Assembly: GCA_041277045.1 (NCBI GenBank)
Contig: JBGFSY010000001.1
Span: 62,001 to 126,000 of the forward strand
DNA: 64,000 nucleotides
Source: Reddybacter sp041277045
GTDB taxonomy: Bacteria; Pseudomonadota; Gammaproteobacteria; Pseudomonadales; Porticoccaceae
Direction: 5' to 3'
Each line of letters opens with the position of its first letter. Position 1 is the first letter of the stretch. A program made the position numbers and the translations under genes. Under the pieces are notes generated by a model, which worked only from the letters and a program-made list of their open reading frames with translations, was not told the origin of the DNA and ran no database searches. Of this stretch, positions 26,762-35,432 are shown piece after piece.

Positions 26762-27502
26762 ATGCGCAATTTCCTGTTGTTTGCAGTGCTCATGGGCGCA
26801 GTTTCTGCCACCACGCTGGCCGAAGACATCAGCTTTGAAGTAGGCGCTTATGCCTGGCAGGAAAATATCTCCGGTGACGTCACCACAGATGCGCTCAGTG
26901 GCGATGTTGATGTAGAGAAAGATCTTGGCTTCGACCACGAAACTAACAATGTTTTTTATGCCGTGCTCGAACACTCCCTGTCCTTCATCCCCAATATACG
27001 CGTCCAACAAACCGAGCTGGAGCTAAGCGCCACCAACAATGCCAGCTTTGATGTAGGTGGCCTCAGCTTTTCCGGACCAGTCAGTTCCAGCATCGATTTG
27101 AGCCACACAGATATTACCCTCTACTACAAAGCCCTGGATGACCGGATGGCGCTGGATTTGGGGATCACTGTTCGCCTGCACGATGACGTCTCTATTGAGT
27201 CCACCAACATCACGACCGGAGCTACTGAGAGCATTGATGCCGACGGGGTATTACCGCTGCTGTACGTCGCTGCGCGCTACAATCTACCACACACCGGTTT
27301 ATACATAGGCGCTGATTTTAAGGGCATCGACGTCAATGAAGTGGCGCTGTATGACTACCGAGTTAATCTCGGCTACGAGCGTCCCAATGGCCTGGGTCTT
27401 GAGGTCGGCTACCGCAGGTTTGATCTGGATTACGATGACGACGATGACGACGTTGAAATCGCTGTTGATGGCGCCTACATTGGTATTTTTTATCACTTCT
27501 AA
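26762..27502 (+). CDS. Outer-membrane beta-barrel protein (TIGR04219-like)
   Basis: ATG 26762 follows a GGAG site by nine bases, preferred over an in-frame GTG at 26747 which overlaps that site. A signal peptide (MRNFLLFAVLMGAVSATTLA) is followed by alternating amphipathic strands, and the chain ends with aromatic GIFYHF, typical of outer-membrane barrels. A long acidic run (YDDDDDDVE) sits in the last loop. The N-terminal FEVGAYAWQENISGDV region resembles the TIGR04219 family of marine gammaproteobacteria. Function unknown. Length 246 aa. Confidence 0.75.
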   Translation: MRNFLLFAVLMGAVSATTLAEDISFEVGAYAWQENISGDVTTDALSGDVDVEKDLGFDHETNNVFYAVLEHSLSFIPNIRVQQTELELSATNNASFDVGGLSFSGPVSSSIDLSHTDITLYYKALDDRMALDLGITVRLHDDVSIESTNITTGATESIDADGVLPLLYVAARYNLPHTGLYIGADFKGIDVNEVALYDYRVNLGYERPNGLGLEVGYRRFDLDYDDDDDDVEIAVDGAYIGIFYHF

Positions 27503-27560
27503 TTTAAGGGCATTTTTGGATTAGCGGGACATCCACAACAATATGACCAACAATTAAAAT

Positions 27561-27594
27561 CATCGGCTCTGACGGCAATTAGTGTGGATGCCCC
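27561..27594 (+). repeat. Dispersed intergenic repeat, copy 1
   Basis: The core GGCTCTGACGGCAATTAG is shared, with few changes, with segments at 32358 and 32451. It lies in the short gap between two convergent genes. See the separate finding. Confidence 0.5.
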
Positions 27595-27616
27595 TGCAAT
27601 AGCCCAAGAAAATGGC

Positions 27617-29638
27617 TTATGCAGCGGCTTTTTTTCGACGCGCTTTACCGGAAGTCACTGCAGACTTTCCCTTTTTACGCCGCTTCCGATAGGTCGGTTT
27701 AGCGCATTTCACTCCTTTAAGGGCGATGGGCAAATTGGCACAACTCTCTTCAATCAAGCTATGCAAGCTGGGGATCAAGCTGCCCATAAAATCAGCGTAA
27801 CTGGCCTGCTCCTCAACAATCCCATTTAACAGGGCCTCCCAACGAGCCGTCATATCTGGCAAGGTTGTCGACTTTGGCAAGCTGTTAATCAGACCACACC
27901 CGGCCTCTGTGGCACGAATCTGCTTACCTTGGCGCGCTAAAAAATGGCGCTTGAACAGCAGTTCAATAATACCCGCCCGCGTTGCCTCCGTGCCCAGACC
28001 ATCACTCTCTTTCAGCACCTTACGCACCTCACTGTCGGTGACAAAACGGGCGATGCCGGTCATTGCCGCTAAAAGTGTTGCATCGGTAAAGGGGCTGGGA
28101 GCTTGGGTCTGCTTTTCAACACACTCGCCTTTTAAGCACTGCACAACATCACCCACCTTTAATGGTGGCAAAGACTGGGCACTGCTTTCACCCGCTTTTG
28201 TTGACGCGATGCTTGAAGAGTTCACAGCATTGGCAGCATTTTCCCCAGCATTTTTACGACTGGTGCTTGCCAATAATGCCTTCCAACCCATCTCGTTGAC
28301 ACATTTCGCCGTTGCAGAAAACAGCCCCCCACCAATCACGACATCAATACTGGTCTTCGTAAATCGATGGTCGGGATAAAACTGCAATAGGTACTGCCGC
28401 GCTATCAGCGCATAGAGCTTCGTTTCATCATTGCTCAGCTGGCTCGGTGCTAGAGTTTTCAGCGTTGGAATAATCGCGTGATGAGCACTAACCTTGGCAT
28501 CATTCCAGGCTTTGCCTTTTAGCGAGGTATCCGCGCCAACAACAGCCCCCCTCAAGGTGTCCGCCATACGGCCAATGGCTGATAAAACATCCCTTGCCTG
28601 GCGATGATGCTCACGGGGCAAATAGCGACAATCCGAGCGCGGATAGGTAATCAGCTTGTGCTTTTCATACAGCGACTGACAGCCATCAAGTACCCGCTGT
28701 GCGCTCATGGCAAAACGCTTACCGGCATCAATTTGCAAGGCCGACAAACTGTAGGGCAGCGGCGGTGCCTGCCGCCCCGGCTTACGTTGCACCGCTGTCA
28801 CCTCACCACTTTGCCCGCTAATGCGCCCCACGACATTCTCGGCCAGGGCGCGAGACAGCACGCGCCCCTCCTCATCCATCTGTGGCTGACACGCTTCACT
28901 GGGCTGCCATTTGGCGAAAAAAATCGATTCTGGCTCTTGCTGTGGATCCACCTGCAAATGCGCCAGCACCTCATAAAAAGGTTTGGAGACGAAATTCTTA
29001 ATGGCCTCGTCACGCCGCACCACCAGACCCAGTAAAGGGGTTTGTACCCGCCCGACAGACAACACACCGTCGTAGCCGACTTTGCGCCCCTGCAAGGTCG
29101 ATGCACGAGTCAGATTAATACCGTACAGCCAGTCGGCGCGGGAACGCGCCAGCGCCGAGGTCGAGAGGGGAATGAATTCACGATTATCACGCAAGTTATC
29201 CAGGGCCTTGCGCACCGCCGCCGGATTCAGGTCATTAATTAACAGGCGCTGCACTGTCGCCTTTTTCGTCTTACTGACCTTGAGGTAATTAATCACCTCA
29301 TCGACCAGGAGCTGGCCTTCACGGTCGGGATCACCCGCATGGACAATGGACTTTGCCTGCTTCAGTAACTTGCGCAATACCGCCAACTGTTTACCGGTCG
29401 ACGCCTTCGGTGCCAACTGCCATTGCTCAGGGACGATCGGTAAATCTTCTGCCGCCCATTTTTTGTATTGGGGCTTATAGGCATCCGGCTCGACCTGTTC
29501 GAGCAAATGACCAATGCACCAACTGACGCAGTCACCATCGCCCACCCAAATGCAACCGTCACCGCGACGATGGGGCTTGGGCAGCACATCGGCAATAGCT
29601 CGGCCCAGGCTGGGTTTTTCGGCGATATAAAGCTTCAC
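27617..29638 (-). CDS. topB: DNA topoisomerase III
   Basis: This type IA topoisomerase decatenates single-stranded or nicked DNA. The N-terminal Toprim domain starts LYIAEKPSLGRAIADVLP and has HAGDPDREGQLLVDEV. The active-site tyrosine is in LITYPRSDCRYLP. The GLGTEATRAGIIELL block is family-specific. At 673 aa it is full length, ending in a very basic tail (RKRRKKGKSAV...KARRKK) in place of zinc fingers, as in E. coli TopB. It stands alone and is convergent with the barrel gene. Confidence 0.95.
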   Translation of the reverse strand: MKLYIAEKPSLGRAIADVLPKPHRRGDGCIWVGDGDCVSWCIGHLLEQVEPDAYKPQYKKWAAEDLPIVPEQWQLAPKASTGKQLAVLRKLLKQAKSIVHAGDPDREGQLLVDEVINYLKVSKTKKATVQRLLINDLNPAAVRKALDNLRDNREFIPLSTSALARSRADWLYGINLTRASTLQGRKVGYDGVLSVGRVQTPLLGLVVRRDEAIKNFVSKPFYEVLAHLQVDPQQEPESIFFAKWQPSEACQPQMDEEGRVLSRALAENVVGRISGQSGEVTAVQRKPGRQAPPLPYSLSALQIDAGKRFAMSAQRVLDGCQSLYEKHKLITYPRSDCRYLPREHHRQARDVLSAIGRMADTLRGAVVGADTSLKGKAWNDAKVSAHHAIIPTLKTLAPSQLSNDETKLYALIARQYLLQFYPDHRFTKTSIDVVIGGGLFSATAKCVNEMGWKALLASTSRKNAGENAANAVNSSSIASTKAGESSAQSLPPLKVGDVVQCLKGECVEKQTQAPSPFTDATLLAAMTGIARFVTDSEVRKVLKESDGLGTEATRAGIIELLFKRHFLARQGKQIRATEAGCGLINSLPKSTTLPDMTARWEALLNGIVEEQASYADFMGSLIPSLHSLIEESCANLPIALKGVKCAKPTYRKRRKKGKSAVTSGKARRKKAAA

Positions 29639-29873
29639 GCGGCACCACTACTGTTTGTTTGAACAGTAATGGTAATGGATCAGATGGGCTATTTCCAGCC
29701 TGACTTATTTCCAAATTGACTGGCTAAGCGACTCACAAAGATCAATGAACCGAATACTTAAGGAGCCCAAGACTTAAGGGTCATACTGAGCTTCTTCCAT
29801 CTAATCTATCGAGAATGATTTTATCTTGTCACAAGGGGTAGATCCTATACGACCCCGTTTATTGCAATAAGCA

Positions 29874-30770
29874 TCATAGCGTCCGTACCGGCAAGAAAAG
29901 ATCCAGCTCAAAACTTTCATCGCCTGTCAAAAATTGATTGCGCTGATAGCAGGCAAAAACGGGGGTTAGGGACATTTTGTAGGCACTACAAGGTAGCCAT
30001 TCATAGAAGAGCTTATGCAGCACCGGAAGCAGCTCACCATAGTGCCCCTGTACATGAACCTGGGCGTGAAGACCGCCTGGAATAGTCATAATGCCGACGC
30101 CCTGTCGTCGCCAGTTGCCATCGGGCACTGTAATACAAGCCACATAACGACACTGGGGTAGGGGCACCATATTGGGGTTTGAATGATGCAAACCGATCAT
30201 TTGCTCAGCACTCCAAGCGATACCTTCTTCCTCAGCCCATTCCTGCAGGCGCTGCCAAGCGAGGCTAATAGAGCGCTCGTAACCCTGATGTCGGACATAG
30301 GCCACCCGCAGTGGCTCGCGTCGGGTCAGCGTTACCTGCGGCAATTTTATCGCGCTAACATCACGCATGTGGTCACTTAGCTCAGCATCTTTATGCTGTC
30401 GCGAAATTTGATGTTCAAAATCGCGATAACCACCATCCCGCCAGCGGCTCGGCGTGTCGTCAAACCATTCTTTAAAGCGCTGGGTGAAATTAGACGGGGA
30501 CACAAAACCACAACGCTGAGCGACTTCAGTAGCCGACAAATCACGGTGAAACACCAGCATATTCGCTGCGCGTTCAAGGCGGGTTCTGCGGATATAGGTA
30601 TTGAGATTCTCACCCGTGACCGCTTTAAAAATACGATGAAAATGATGGACCGAATAGGCCGCAAGCTCCGCCAATGGCTCAGCCGTCCATGGATAGGATA
30701 GATCGCTATGGATGGCGTAGAGCGCCTCATTAATACGTTGTTTTTGTAGTTGCTTTATCGCGTTATTCAT
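29874..30770 (-). CDS. AraC-family regulator with GyrI-like effector domain
   Basis: Two helix-turn-helix motifs form the N-terminal AraC domain (AELAAYSVHHFHRIFKAVTG and ATEVAQRCGFVSPSNFTQRF). The C-terminal half, from about residue 135, is a GyrI/SOUL-like small-molecule-binding domain (LRVAYVRHQGYE...). This is the SoxS/Rob-like arrangement seen in regulators that sense drugs or small cations. It is divergent from the aminotransferase gene, which it may control through the shared 170-base spacer. 298 aa. Confidence 0.88.
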   Translation of the reverse strand: MNNAIKQLQKQRINEALYAIHSDLSYPWTAEPLAELAAYSVHHFHRIFKAVTGENLNTYIRRTRLERAANMLVFHRDLSATEVAQRCGFVSPSNFTQRFKEWFDDTPSRWRDGGYRDFEHQISRQHKDAELSDHMRDVSAIKLPQVTLTRREPLRVAYVRHQGYERSISLAWQRLQEWAEEEGIAWSAEQMIGLHHSNPNMVPLPQCRYVACITVPDGNWRRQGVGIMTIPGGLHAQVHVQGHYGELLPVLHKLFYEWLPCSAYKMSLTPVFACYQRNQFLTGDESFELDLFLPVRTL

Positions 30771-30946
30771 AGACCGAGTTTAACAAGAATATCTGAATAT
30801 TCACTGACGACGCCCTAAGTAGAAACCACAAGCGCACATACCAGCAAGGTAATGCGCACAGATCACAGGGCACAGGTAGATCGCTAGCACTATGATTCTA
30901 TTTCACCTCAACACCTGCAAAGAGAAAGGCCTTCAAAGCGAAAGTG

Positions 30947-32107
30947 ATGATGAAAAACCTACGCCCCAGCCACACCATTAAACCCTCCTATATTCGAGAG
31001 ATTTTACAGGCGGCGACGAATACCGAGGTGATTTCCTTGGCTGGCGGCCTACCCGCCGAAAGTAGTTTTCCCATGGAAATATTCCGCGAGGCGACGTCAC
31101 GACTGCTGGAGGACCCCGCAGCACTACAATATTCAACCACCGAGGGCGAACACGCACTCCGGCACTGGATAGCAAAACGCCACAAAACCAAAAGCTCTCA
31201 AATACTAATAACCAACGGCGCCCAACAGGCCATGGATCTTGTCGCCCGCACCTTTATCGCGGCTGGCGACAAGGTGGTGGTTGAAGTACCCGCGTATTTG
31301 GGCGCACTCCAAGTATTCGAGTTAGCACGGGCGAGTATTATCTCGATAACGCAAACACCAACCGGACCTGACCTTGAGCAACTTGAGAGCGCATTTCAAC
31401 AACGTCCCAAACTATTTTACGCGGTACCCGACTTTCATAACCCCACGGGCTGCTGCTGGTCGGGGGAAACACGGCGCGAGGTTGCCAAGCTCGCAAAAAA
31501 ATACGGTGTCATGGTGATGGAAGACGCGCCCTATCGCGAACTGCGTTACAGCGGCCCGAGTTTACCGAGCCTATATGAACTCGCGCCAGCACAGGTCTGC
31601 CATATCGGTTCATTTTCAAAGGTGGCCGCACCCGGTTTGCGCCTGGGTTTTTTGTGTGCGGGCTGCCACGGCCAGGATGACTTGATCAGTCAGGTCGCCC
31701 TTGTAAAGCAGGCCACCGACCTGCATAGCTCCACCTTCTGCCAGCGGCTGCTATTAAGCAGCCTTGAGGCACCGCTTTACAGTGCCCATATACATAAACT
31801 GCAAGACCATTATCGTCACCTTAGGGATACCCTGATCGGTGCATTGCAGCGCTGCCTGGGCAGCAAGATCAACTTCTGCTGTCCCGAGGGCGGGATGTTT
31901 CTATGGCCCACCCTGCCCGGGGTTAATACCGATGAGCTAGCGAAACAGGCGCTTAAGAAGCATGTTGCGATAGTGCCCGGCAGTGCTTTTTATCCAAACC
32001 AGGCGACAGCCGCTAACGATAAAATGCGCTTGAATTTCACTCACGCAAGCTCGGATTTATTAATTGAAGGCGTTGAACGCCTATCAGAGGTTATCAACAC
32101 TATGTAA
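30947..32107 (+). CDS. PLP-dependent aminotransferase class I/II (2-aminoadipate/MocR-like type)
   Basis: The start region is GTG-ATG-ATG; the first ATG (30947) is used. The fold-type I aminotransferase motifs are present: ISLAGGLPAESSFP at the N-terminus, PDFHNPTGCCWSGE, and the PLP lysine in HIGSFSKVAAPGLRLGF with the phosphate-binding arginine. The sequence resembles LysN-type 2-aminoadipate or kynurenine/AAT-I aminotransferases of 386-400 aa. The amino donor and acceptor cannot be told. It is divergent from the AraC/GyrI-like regulator. Confidence 0.88.
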   Translation: MMKNLRPSHTIKPSYIREILQAATNTEVISLAGGLPAESSFPMEIFREATSRLLEDPAALQYSTTEGEHALRHWIAKRHKTKSSQILITNGAQQAMDLVARTFIAAGDKVVVEVPAYLGALQVFELARASIISITQTPTGPDLEQLESAFQQRPKLFYAVPDFHNPTGCCWSGETRREVAKLAKKYGVMVMEDAPYRELRYSGPSLPSLYELAPAQVCHIGSFSKVAAPGLRLGFLCAGCHGQDDLISQVALVKQATDLHSSTFCQRLLLSSLEAPLYSAHIHKLQDHYRHLRDTLIGALQRCLGSKINFCCPEGGMFLWPTLPGVNTDELAKQALKKHVAIVPGSAFYPNQATAANDKMRLNFTHASSDLLIEGVERLSEVINTM

Positions 32108-32305
32108 CAGCTATACCTGTATATAGCGATACCGGTAGAAGGATGGCGGTATCAGGGTACAGAAAGCCTAGCTAGAATATTTAAGTAGAGTACCTATAAC
32201 GAATGAGATTGCCTGTACTAGCGATCATTCGAGTGGCGGCTTGGTGGCAAATGTGGCACGGAAAGACCTGACCCCATTTTTACGCTAAAAAAATGCTGAA
32301 TGAAC

Positions 32306-32331
32306 GGCTGTCAAAACCGAAATTGACAGCC
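32306..32331. repeat. Perfect 8-bp inverted repeat
   Basis: GGCTGTCA (32306-32313) and TGACAGCC (32324-32331) are exact reverse complements separated by ten bases. There is no T-run, so a terminator is unlikely; an operator or a fragment of a REP-type palindrome is possible. Confidence 0.5.
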
Positions 32332-32357
32332 ACTTCAATATCACCATTGAATAAAGT

Positions 32358-32391
32358 CATCGACTCTGACGGTAATTCAAAAAGGTGCCCC
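32358..32391 (+). repeat. Dispersed intergenic repeat, copy 2
   Basis: Begins CATCGACTCTGACGGTAATT and ends GGTGCCCC, matching copy 1 (27561-27594) closely over the first 20 bases and again at the end. Confidence 0.5.
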
Positions 32392-32450
32392 TTTAGCATC
32401 CTGCTTAATTACCCTTAATTACTAGAATTACAGATGGATGTCTTTTCAGT

Positions 32451-32482
32451 CTTGGCTCTGACGATAATTAGAGTGGGCGACT
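32451..32482 (+). repeat. Dispersed intergenic repeat, copy 3
   Basis: GGCTCTGACGATAATTAG followed by GTGGG matches copy 1 with two changes in the first 18 bases. It lies about 60 bases after copy 2 in the same orientation. Confidence 0.5.
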
Positions 32483-32652
32483 AGGCAAAGTACTCTGATA
32501 TAATCTCTTGTAGTTTTAATGAAGTGCGCCCCTCTTTTTCATTGCGTGCGATATGACGTCCTGTGCAGAGCTACGAGGGGGTTACATTTGTATAAGGAAA
32601 TAACAATATTCCCTCTAAGGTGAAAAATTAGCCACGGGATAAAAGGATTTAG

Positions 32653-33786
32653 ATGAAGCCCCGCGCGATAATGTCAAAAATAGCCTGCTCGTTTATTGTT
32701 CTCTTGGCTCAATCAGGCCCTATAAACGCAGAGCAATTGTCAAACTACGAGGGTCAGAAATACCCTACATTAACCGTTCATGGCTTTGGTGAGGCGAGAT
32801 ACTACAATGAAACCCTGTCCGGTAAAAAAGATGTGGTTGCAGGTCAACAGGCGTTTCATGTCATCTCATCATTCAGCGAACGTATTACCGCCTTTGGCGA
32901 GTTCAGCCTGACCTTTAAAGAGTCGGATACCGATACCGATGTTGAGCGTCTATTTATTCGCTATGATTTCTCTGATCGCCTGAAATTATCACTGGGCAGG
33001 TATCACACCCCTGTAGGTTTCTGGAATGCGAGCTATCACCATGGGGCTTGGCTTCAAACCACTATCGATCGCCCTAGGGTGATGAAATTTGGCAGTCAAA
33101 TTCTCCCCATTCATTTTGAAGGCGTCTTGGCCGAAGGAAATTTGCCAGTCGCTAATATTAATCTCGCTTATCGGGCCGGTGTTGGTACCGGCATTCACAA
33201 TAATATTACGGTCAATAACAATCACGGCCACCACGGAGAAACCGATGGTGACAATGCCTTTACGCTGCAATTATATAATCGCCCCAGCAATATTCATGGT
33301 TTGGAATTTGGTGCCAGTTATTATCGTGATAAGGTGAATATTGATTCTACGCCTCATCACGAGGACGAACATGAACACAGTGCGCCTGATATTAATGAAG
33401 AGATATTCGGTGTGCATATCGCCCTGGAACAGGAGGCCGTAGAATTTATCGCTGAGTATATTTATTGGGAGCACAAAAATGATGGTGGTGCACCATTAAG
33501 TAATACTGGTAATGGTTTTTATGTTCAGGCTGCACATCGCCTGAGTGGTCGTTTTCATCAGCTGAAACCCTATATTCGCCTGGATAAGATAAGCGCAGAT
33601 AATGACGATATCCTGTTCGCCAAAGATCAATCCTTTGAAGGCGCGACGCTGGGCTTGCGCTACGATTTTACCGACAGCGCGGCATTGAAAGTAGAGTATC
33701 GAAATCAGCAGGAGGGGGATGATGATCGATTCAATAGCCTGGTCATGCAATTGAGTATCGTATTGCCAAATATGATTAGCCTATAA
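32653..33786 (+). CDS. Porin-like outer-membrane protein with His-rich loops
   Basis: ATG 32653 follows an AAAAGGA site. A signal peptide (about residues 1-26, ending INAEQ) precedes alternating amphipathic strands of an outer-membrane barrel. The block LFIRYDFSDRLKLSLGRYHT resembles phosphate-selective-porin-like and other non-specific barrels. Two predicted surface loops are rich in histidine and acid: NNNHGHHGETDGDN and TPHHEDEHEHSAPD, which could bind metal. It ends without the usual terminal aromatic residue (MISL). It lies 20 bases before a periplasmic substrate-binding-like gene; the two are probably one unit. 377 aa. Confidence 0.7.
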   Translation: MKPRAIMSKIACSFIVLLAQSGPINAEQLSNYEGQKYPTLTVHGFGEARYYNETLSGKKDVVAGQQAFHVISSFSERITAFGEFSLTFKESDTDTDVERLFIRYDFSDRLKLSLGRYHTPVGFWNASYHHGAWLQTTIDRPRVMKFGSQILPIHFEGVLAEGNLPVANINLAYRAGVGTGIHNNITVNNNHGHHGETDGDNAFTLQLYNRPSNIHGLEFGASYYRDKVNIDSTPHHEDEHEHSAPDINEEIFGVHIALEQEAVEFIAEYIYWEHKNDGGAPLSNTGNGFYVQAAHRLSGRFHQLKPYIRLDKISADNDDILFAKDQSFEGATLGLRYDFTDSAALKVEYRNQQEGDDDRFNSLVMQLSIVLPNMISL

Positions 33787-33806
33787 CACCTTTGGAAAGT
33801 ATTGTT

Positions 33807-34304
33807 ATGCGTACCACACGACGATTTTTTGTTAAATTACTAACAGCGATTACGATCAATTCCCTGTTGTCTCTCTACTGCTTTGCCAGCCAAGCTGGCA
33901 ATCAAGCCCTGGCTATTGTAGTCCATCCCAATACCGCGGTTGACGAACTAAGCGGTGAGCAAGTAAGCCGGATTTTTCGCGCCGAACAACAGTTCTGGCC
34001 CGATAATAGTAGAATCACCTTGTTAATTCGGGCTCCGGTATCGGAGGCGCGAACAATGGTGCTGGATAAAATTTATCAAATGTCCGAGCCGGAATATCGT
34101 AAATACTGGATTTCGAAAATGTTCAAGGCCGAGGTCGCCTCGGGGCCGAAAGTCATGTACAGCTCCGGAATGGCCTTCAGCTTGGTATCGGCAATTCCCG
34201 GGGCAATTATATTTGTGCCCCATGCCAATGTCCCAGGCGGTGCCAAGATATTAAGAATTGACGGTAAACTACCGGGTGAGCCCGGCTATTTGTACGAGAT
34301 GTGA
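33807..34304 (+). CDS. Small PstS-like periplasmic binding protein
   Basis: ATG 33807 is used; the longer frame starts at a TTG inside the likely ribosome-binding site (TTTGGAAAG). A signal peptide is followed by VVHPNTAVDELSGEQVSRIF, a motif seen in short phosphate-binding-protein-like domains. The C-terminal IPGAIIFVPHANVPGG also fits that family, in which about 150 residues form a reduced type 2 periplasmic-binding fold. It follows the porin-like gene directly. No ABC permease or ATPase is nearby, so the partner is unknown. 165 aa. Confidence 0.75.
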   Translation: MRTTRRFFVKLLTAITINSLLSLYCFASQAGNQALAIVVHPNTAVDELSGEQVSRIFRAEQQFWPDNSRITLLIRAPVSEARTMVLDKIYQMSEPEYRKYWISKMFKAEVASGPKVMYSSGMAFSLVSAIPGAIIFVPHANVPGGAKILRIDGKLPGEPGYLYEM

Positions 34305-34325
34305 CTATCGATGAGAATACGTAAA

Positions 34326-34925
34326 CTACTGAATCAATATCGCCACTTCCTCATAAGCGGCTTTTAGCTGTGCCTCTGCCTCGATAATACCATTGAGATA
34401 ACGAAGAGCTTCAAATAATAGCGCTTCTTTGTTACCTTCGAGCAGGTAAGAGTTTCTAATTAAATCAGTGAGCCCCTCGTTATATAACACCTGTAGGCGT
34501 CGTTGCAGGCTGTACGTTAGCGATAGTGCAGAGACCTGTTCAAATTCCATATGAGCCAACACTCCGGTATCCACAACGGTATCCCAGGTGCTCTCGCGTA
34601 ACACAACCATTTGCGCGCCCCCTATCATCTGGCGAAACTCAACTGCCTGGTAGGGATACGTTTCCCGCTGCATTTCCCGCACAACATTTCTAATGCCCAG
34701 CTGGTAGGGGTAGGAGTCTTCAACCCACTGGCGGTTTTGCTTTATTTCCTGCTGAAAGGCCCGCATGGAATGCTCTACCATGGCATCATCTTGCCTCTCG
34801 TTGTACCAGCTGTTAATGCCAAGGGCACCCAGGATACTCACTACCATCAAGATCGATTCAAAAAGAATCAAGCCCAGGCCACCGCTAAGGTTGATTTGTT
34901 TTCCAAGGCGCAATATTTTGCTCAT
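34326..34925 (-). CDS. Hypothetical protein with one N-terminal membrane helix
   Basis: ATG 34925 (MSKILRLGKQ) is chosen because an AAGGAA site lies five bases upstream; an in-frame ATG at 34967 lacks one. A short basic cytoplasmic part is followed by a hydrophobic helix (ILFESILMVVSILGALGI) ending NSWYNERQDD. The rest, about 150 residues, is helical and charged. The helix-plus-NxWxxER pattern resembles small uncharacterised DUF6090-type membrane proteins. No function is assigned. It is convergent with the binding-protein gene. 199 aa. Confidence 0.55.
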   Translation of the reverse strand: MSKILRLGKQINLSGGLGLILFESILMVVSILGALGINSWYNERQDDAMVEHSMRAFQQEIKQNRQWVEDSYPYQLGIRNVVREMQRETYPYQAVEFRQMIGGAQMVVLRESTWDTVVDTGVLAHMEFEQVSALSLTYSLQRRLQVLYNEGLTDLIRNSYLLEGNKEALLFEALRYLNGIIEAEAQLKAAYEEVAILIQ

Positions 34926-35042
34926 AACGTTCCTTATTCTTAATATGGCTTGGTGCCAGTATGCCAACAGGCAAATAATAGTGTAAACGGTTCTCAGAGG
35001 TTAAAGGGGGCGCTAACCTTAAATCTCTATGCCCAGCCAACC

Positions 35043-35393
35043 TTAGCAATAATGCACAACAACCCGCTCGACCTTACCCTCTGTATCAAATTCCATAAGC
35101 TCTATCGCCAGCTTATCCATCACCGACTTGTAATACACAGCGATGGAATTAACACCCTCACAAACATCAAGCAATTCAAAATGTAGATCGGGCATTTTTT
35201 CCAGTGCCGCCAGCCAGTAATCGGCAATGGCGGGCTTACCAACCAGTGAGCCTGTATCGACACCCAAGGACATTTTGATCATCGGGGTGATAATTTCAAA
35301 GTCATCGCTGTAGTGGGCGAGAATGCGCTCGAGGTCGTGGGCATTCCACGCCGCCACCCATTCCTCGGCGAAGGCCTGAGCATCGATATCCAT
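35043..35393 (-). CDS. NTF2-like (SnoaL-type) protein
   Basis: This 116-aa protein has the small alpha+beta cone of the NTF2 superfamily: FAEEWVAAWNAHDLERILAH, YSDDFEIITPM and KPAIADYWLAALEKMPDLHF. Members are isomerases, hydrolases or non-catalytic binding proteins; the substrate is not evident. It lies 39 bases downstream of the acyl-CoA dehydrogenase on the same strand and is likely part of the same transcript. Confidence 0.8.
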   Translation of the reverse strand: MDIDAQAFAEEWVAAWNAHDLERILAHYSDDFEIITPMIKMSLGVDTGSLVGKPAIADYWLAALEKMPDLHFELLDVCEGVNSIAVYYKSVMDKLAIELMEFDTEGKVERVVVHYC

Positions 35394-35432
35394 TTTCTGG
35401 CTCCGTTTATTCTTTATGGTTTAGCTAAAAAA

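Larger units (their letters stand above)
32108..32652. other. Repeat-bearing intergenic region
   Basis: No gene is supported on either strand. The segment contains a perfect 8-bp inverted repeat (32306-32331), two copies of the dispersed repeat, and a GACCTGACCCC word at 32265-32275 of a kind I associate with REP-like elements. The 3' part, around 32500-32650, presumably includes the promoter of the following outer-membrane gene. Confidence 0.5.
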
